A model generated the notes under the pieces. It did not search any database. It was not told the origin of the DNA and worked only from the letters and a program-made list of their open reading frames with translations. Of a DNA stretch of 64,000 bases, positions 61,945 through 64,000 are shown one piece after another. The stretch comes from Paenibacillus sp. 1781tsa1 (lineage in GTDB: Bacteria; Bacillota; Bacilli; Paenibacillales; Paenibacillaceae). How positions within the stretch are numbered: the first letter of the stretch is position 1; the number at the start of each line of letters is the position of its first letter. Both the position numbers and the translations under genes were made by a program. The DNA is taken from assembly GCF_024159265.1 (NCBI RefSeq), contig NZ_JAMYWY010000001.1:2232001-2296000 (forward strand), in the 5' to 3' direction.

Positions 61945-63138
61945 CTATCTTAAGTGAAACATGCCGCTGCTAATCGCAGTCACTTTCACTTTGGGTTCAT
62001 ATTGCCAGATCATCTCGGTCCGGCGTGTCTCGTATTGCAATTTCATGGCTTCACGATCGATTACCGCCTGTTTGGCTTTCTCTTCTTCGGCATCTGTCTC
62101 GGTATCGATCGGCACAACGGCCTCTGCGGCCAGTTCTACATCTGCTCCATTGGATTTAGCGTTAGGTATATCCAGAACTTTTTTTAGTGGTACAGGTGGT
62201 GTGCGGTTAGAATGGACACTTTCCATGCCTGAGGCTGTGTTACCTGTTGATTCTACCTCAGGGGTATCTTCTCGGAGTACTGCTTCATAATAGGTGTCCA
62301 ACACGTCCAGTTCCAGATCAAGTCGCTCTTGGGCTTTCTCGGCCCAGCTATAATCGAGTTCCAACAAGCGGTTCGTCAAATGAGATTCGAGAGCAGCTCC
62401 GGCATCGGATAACGAAACTTTGGCTGTCTGCACATGCATGTTCTCCGCGAGCCTTGGACTGAGATCACGTCGGTTCAGCTTGGTGCCGAATTTTTCTATA
62501 ATTTCACCCGAGCGAAGGGAGATGCCGAGAAAATGCAATTCTTCCCGTTTCAAATCACAGGCGAATTCTACCTTGAAACAGACACCGAGCCAAGGCTCAT
62601 ATACGGCTGGCGCTGTAGCGCGCAATTGCCGTTTGGCAGCCTGTTCGAACAGATTCACGAAGGCACCGCCTTCACGGGCTGCGCCGAAAATCTGTTGGAG
62701 CCTGCGACTGCCATACACCACTTCTTCACGCAATATTCGTCCTGGTCCCAGTAGTGGCATGGATGGAGTAATGCCGAAATAACGGCCCAGGATGGTTTCT
62801 TTTGGTGGCTCGCCTTGAGGACTACCGTTGGTTACGCCATTCTTTTCAGTAGGGTCAGGTACAATTGAAGGTAATGCTTGCGCAGCTTTGGCTTCTGCTG
62901 CTTCAATGGCCTGCTGATAACTGTCCGGATCGAATATAAATGTAAAGGACATCGTCTCAGCGGGTGCTCCGGTTCGCTCCACGAATCCCCAATAATAGGG
63001 GCGATTGGTCAATGCTTTGTCCGCCTCGGGCGAAAGTTTTACTGTCACATGGGCAGGGGAACGCTCCATAATCTGACAATCGAGTGCTTCCAGATAGGTG
63101 AGCACATAAGCCTGCACTTCATGGGGAGACATGGTCAT
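61945..63138 (-). CDS. yqhG: YqhG family protein
   Basis: A 397-residue soluble protein matching Bacillus YqhG: MSPHEVQAYVLTYLEALDC, YYWGFVERTG, GRYFGITPSMPLLGPGRILREEVVYGSRRLQQIF and the closing WQYEPKVKVTAISSGMFHLR. An acidic insert (about residues 300-350) seems variable. ATG 63138 follows AAGGAGGT. It lies 3 bases after the YqhH helicase stop, the same order as in Bacillus, so the two are probably cotranscribed and work together. Its function is unknown. Confidence 0.85.
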   Translation of the reverse strand: MTMSPHEVQAYVLTYLEALDCQIMERSPAHVTVKLSPEADKALTNRPYYWGFVERTGAPAETMSFTFIFDPDSYQQAIEAAEAKAAQALPSIVPDPTEKNGVTNGSPQGEPPKETILGRYFGITPSMPLLGPGRILREEVVYGSRRLQQIFGAAREGGAFVNLFEQAAKRQLRATAPAVYEPWLGVCFKVEFACDLKREELHFLGISLRSGEIIEKFGTKLNRRDLSPRLAENMHVQTAKVSLSDAGAALESHLTNRLLELDYSWAEKAQERLDLELDVLDTYYEAVLREDTPEVESTGNTASGMESVHSNRTPPVPLKKVLDIPNAKSNGADVELAAEAVVPIDTETDAEEEKAKQAVIDREAMKLQYETRRTEMIWQYEPKVKVTAISSGMFHLR

Positions 63139-63141
63139 GGG

Positions 63142-64000
63142 TCAGCTACCTCCTTTGCGAAGATCTAACAACCCGGATACGGCAGGGCCTTCATCGGCAA
63201 CCTCCCGTTGAATGGAGTTCAGCGATTGTCCAAGTGAATCCATTTTACGGCGAATATCTTCATCATTTTGTGATTCCAGCATGATTTTGTACAAACTTTT
63301 CTCAATGGACTCCTTCTTCTCCAGCCGTTCCAGAATGACATCCAGCCCGCCGATCACCATCTCAAACATATTGATCTTCTCATGCAGCAGATTCAGAATA
63401 TGTTCCTCAATAGTTCCGGTCGTGGATAGGTTGAAAATGTTCACATCATTTTGCTGTCCCAGCCGGTGTACCCGGCCGATTCGCTGCTCTACCCGCATAG
63501 GGTTCCAGGGCAGATCAAAGTTGATCATATGATGGCAAAATTGCAGATTAATGCCTTCGCCACCCGCTTCAGTTGCAATCATGGCCTGCACACGCCCACG
63601 GAAGAGATCCATCATCCAGTCTTTTTTGCCTCGATTCATACCACCCCGATAGGGTACAGCCGTAAGCCCGTTGTTGCGGAAATAGTTTAGCAGATACTCC
63701 TGCGTGGCCCGGTATTCGGTGAAGATAATTACTTTTTCATTCATGTTCCGAATCAGTTCCATCGTTTTCTCGGCTTTGGTATTTTCCTTGATCGCTTTAA
63801 TATGGGCAACGAGTTCCCAAATCTTGTCCCGAAGGGGAGAGTCCAGCGGAAGTTTCTTCGACAGATTAACCAGTGTCACGAATACCGCATCCCGACTGCT
63901 ACACACTTCACGCTGCAAAGTAACAAGGGAGAGCATACTGCTCAGGTTGCCGCCAGCTTCCTGGTACTGATCTTTAACAAAGGAAGTCACGCCATCATAA
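63142..64000 (-). CDS. yqhH: SNF2-family DNA/RNA helicase (YqhH), C-terminal part
   Basis: The last 285 or so residues of a helicase whose N-terminus is outside the window. The frame is open to the edge. Helicase C-terminal motifs are visible: KVIIFTEYRATQEYLL, ATEAGGEGINLQF (motif V) and WNPMRVEQRIGRVHRLGQ (motif VI), as in SNF2/RapA-like ATPases. A helical tail follows. The link to yqhG supports the name. Confidence 0.88.
   Translation of the reverse strand, partial: YDGVTSFVKDQYQEAGGNLSSMLSLVTLQREVCSSRDAVFVTLVNLSKKLPLDSPLRDKIWELVAHIKAIKENTKAEKTMELIRNMNEKVIIFTEYRATQEYLLNYFRNNGLTAVPYRGGMNRGKKDWMMDLFRGRVQAMIATEAGGEGINLQFCHHMINFDLPWNPMRVEQRIGRVHRLGQQNDVNIFNLSTTGTIEEHILNLLHEKINMFEMVIGGLDVILERLEKKESIEKSLYKIMLESQNDEDIRRKMDSLGQSLNSIQREVADEGPAVSGLLDLRKGGS

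Overview
The window is a stretch of Firmicutes chromosome, most likely from Paenibacillus. Pointers are the Bacillus-type housekeeping genes (ytpB, yqhG/yqhH, yqzE, ykvI, yugP, gltC-like and cshA homologues), strong AAGGAGG ribosome binding sites with many TTG/GTG starts, a GlnR/TnrA box, a 6S RNA, a c-di-AMP riboswitch, and secreted PL10 pectate lyase and GH30 xylanase genes. The genus call is inferred from gene content only. Genes are dense on both strands. No prophage, insertion sequence or CRISPR array is visible.

Layout. 1-3.6 kb: end of an arylsulfotransferase-like gene and an SsuABC-type ABC importer, probably for sulfonates or sulfate esters. 3.7-8.3 kb: DUF92 protein, TetR regulator, ABC-F ATPase, coiled-coil protein. 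8.4-12.5 kb (minus): M42 aminopeptidase, LapA-like protein, oligoendopeptidase F with an unusual leader, two small proteins. 12.6-21.1 kb: cold-shock protein, MFS and two MATE-type exporters, a C35 terpene synthase (ytpB), phosphofructokinase, DUF4015 protein. 21.2-29.3 kb: YitT, CshA helicase with a long leader, YesL-like protein, 6S RNA, DUF1499 protein, thiol peroxidase, rhomboid protease, GltC-like regulator, YugP-like protease, MerR regulator. 29.6-33.4 kb: ammonium transporter under a GlnR/TnrA box, followed by a GlnD-like nucleotidyltransferase and a DEDDh exonuclease, then a convergent JAMM protease. 33.6-43.4 kb: TlpA-like protein, citramalate synthase, a 35-aa membrane peptide, DinB, ferredoxin, L,D-transpeptidase, a 45-aa membrane protein, PyrD, a (p)ppGpp synthetase with DUF309, and a membrane thioredoxin. 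43.6-49.3 kb: rRNA methyltransferase and pseudouridine synthase, a striking GC-rich tandem array of structured repeats, a HAD phosphatase, a three-domain unknown protein, a GNAT. 49.7-54.6 kb: glycosyltransferase, YkvI, xpt, small proteins, and an NlpC/P60 hydrolase behind a c-di-AMP riboswitch. 55.1-58.2 kb: pectate lyase, tRNA-Leu(CAG), GH30 xylanase. 58.6-64 kb: polysaccharide deacetylase, amidase, YqzE, an unknown exported protein, YqhG, and part of the YqhH SNF2 helicase.

The observation most worth following is the 77-79 bp tandem array at 46100-46470. Each unit folds into two hairpins, and one stem shows compensatory base changes between units while unit length breaks the reading frame. 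This points to selection on RNA or single-stranded DNA structure, not on a protein. Next are the amt/GlnD-like/exonuclease operon, the possible secreted or cytosolic dual start of PepF, and the internally triplicated acidic protein at 47.6 kb.
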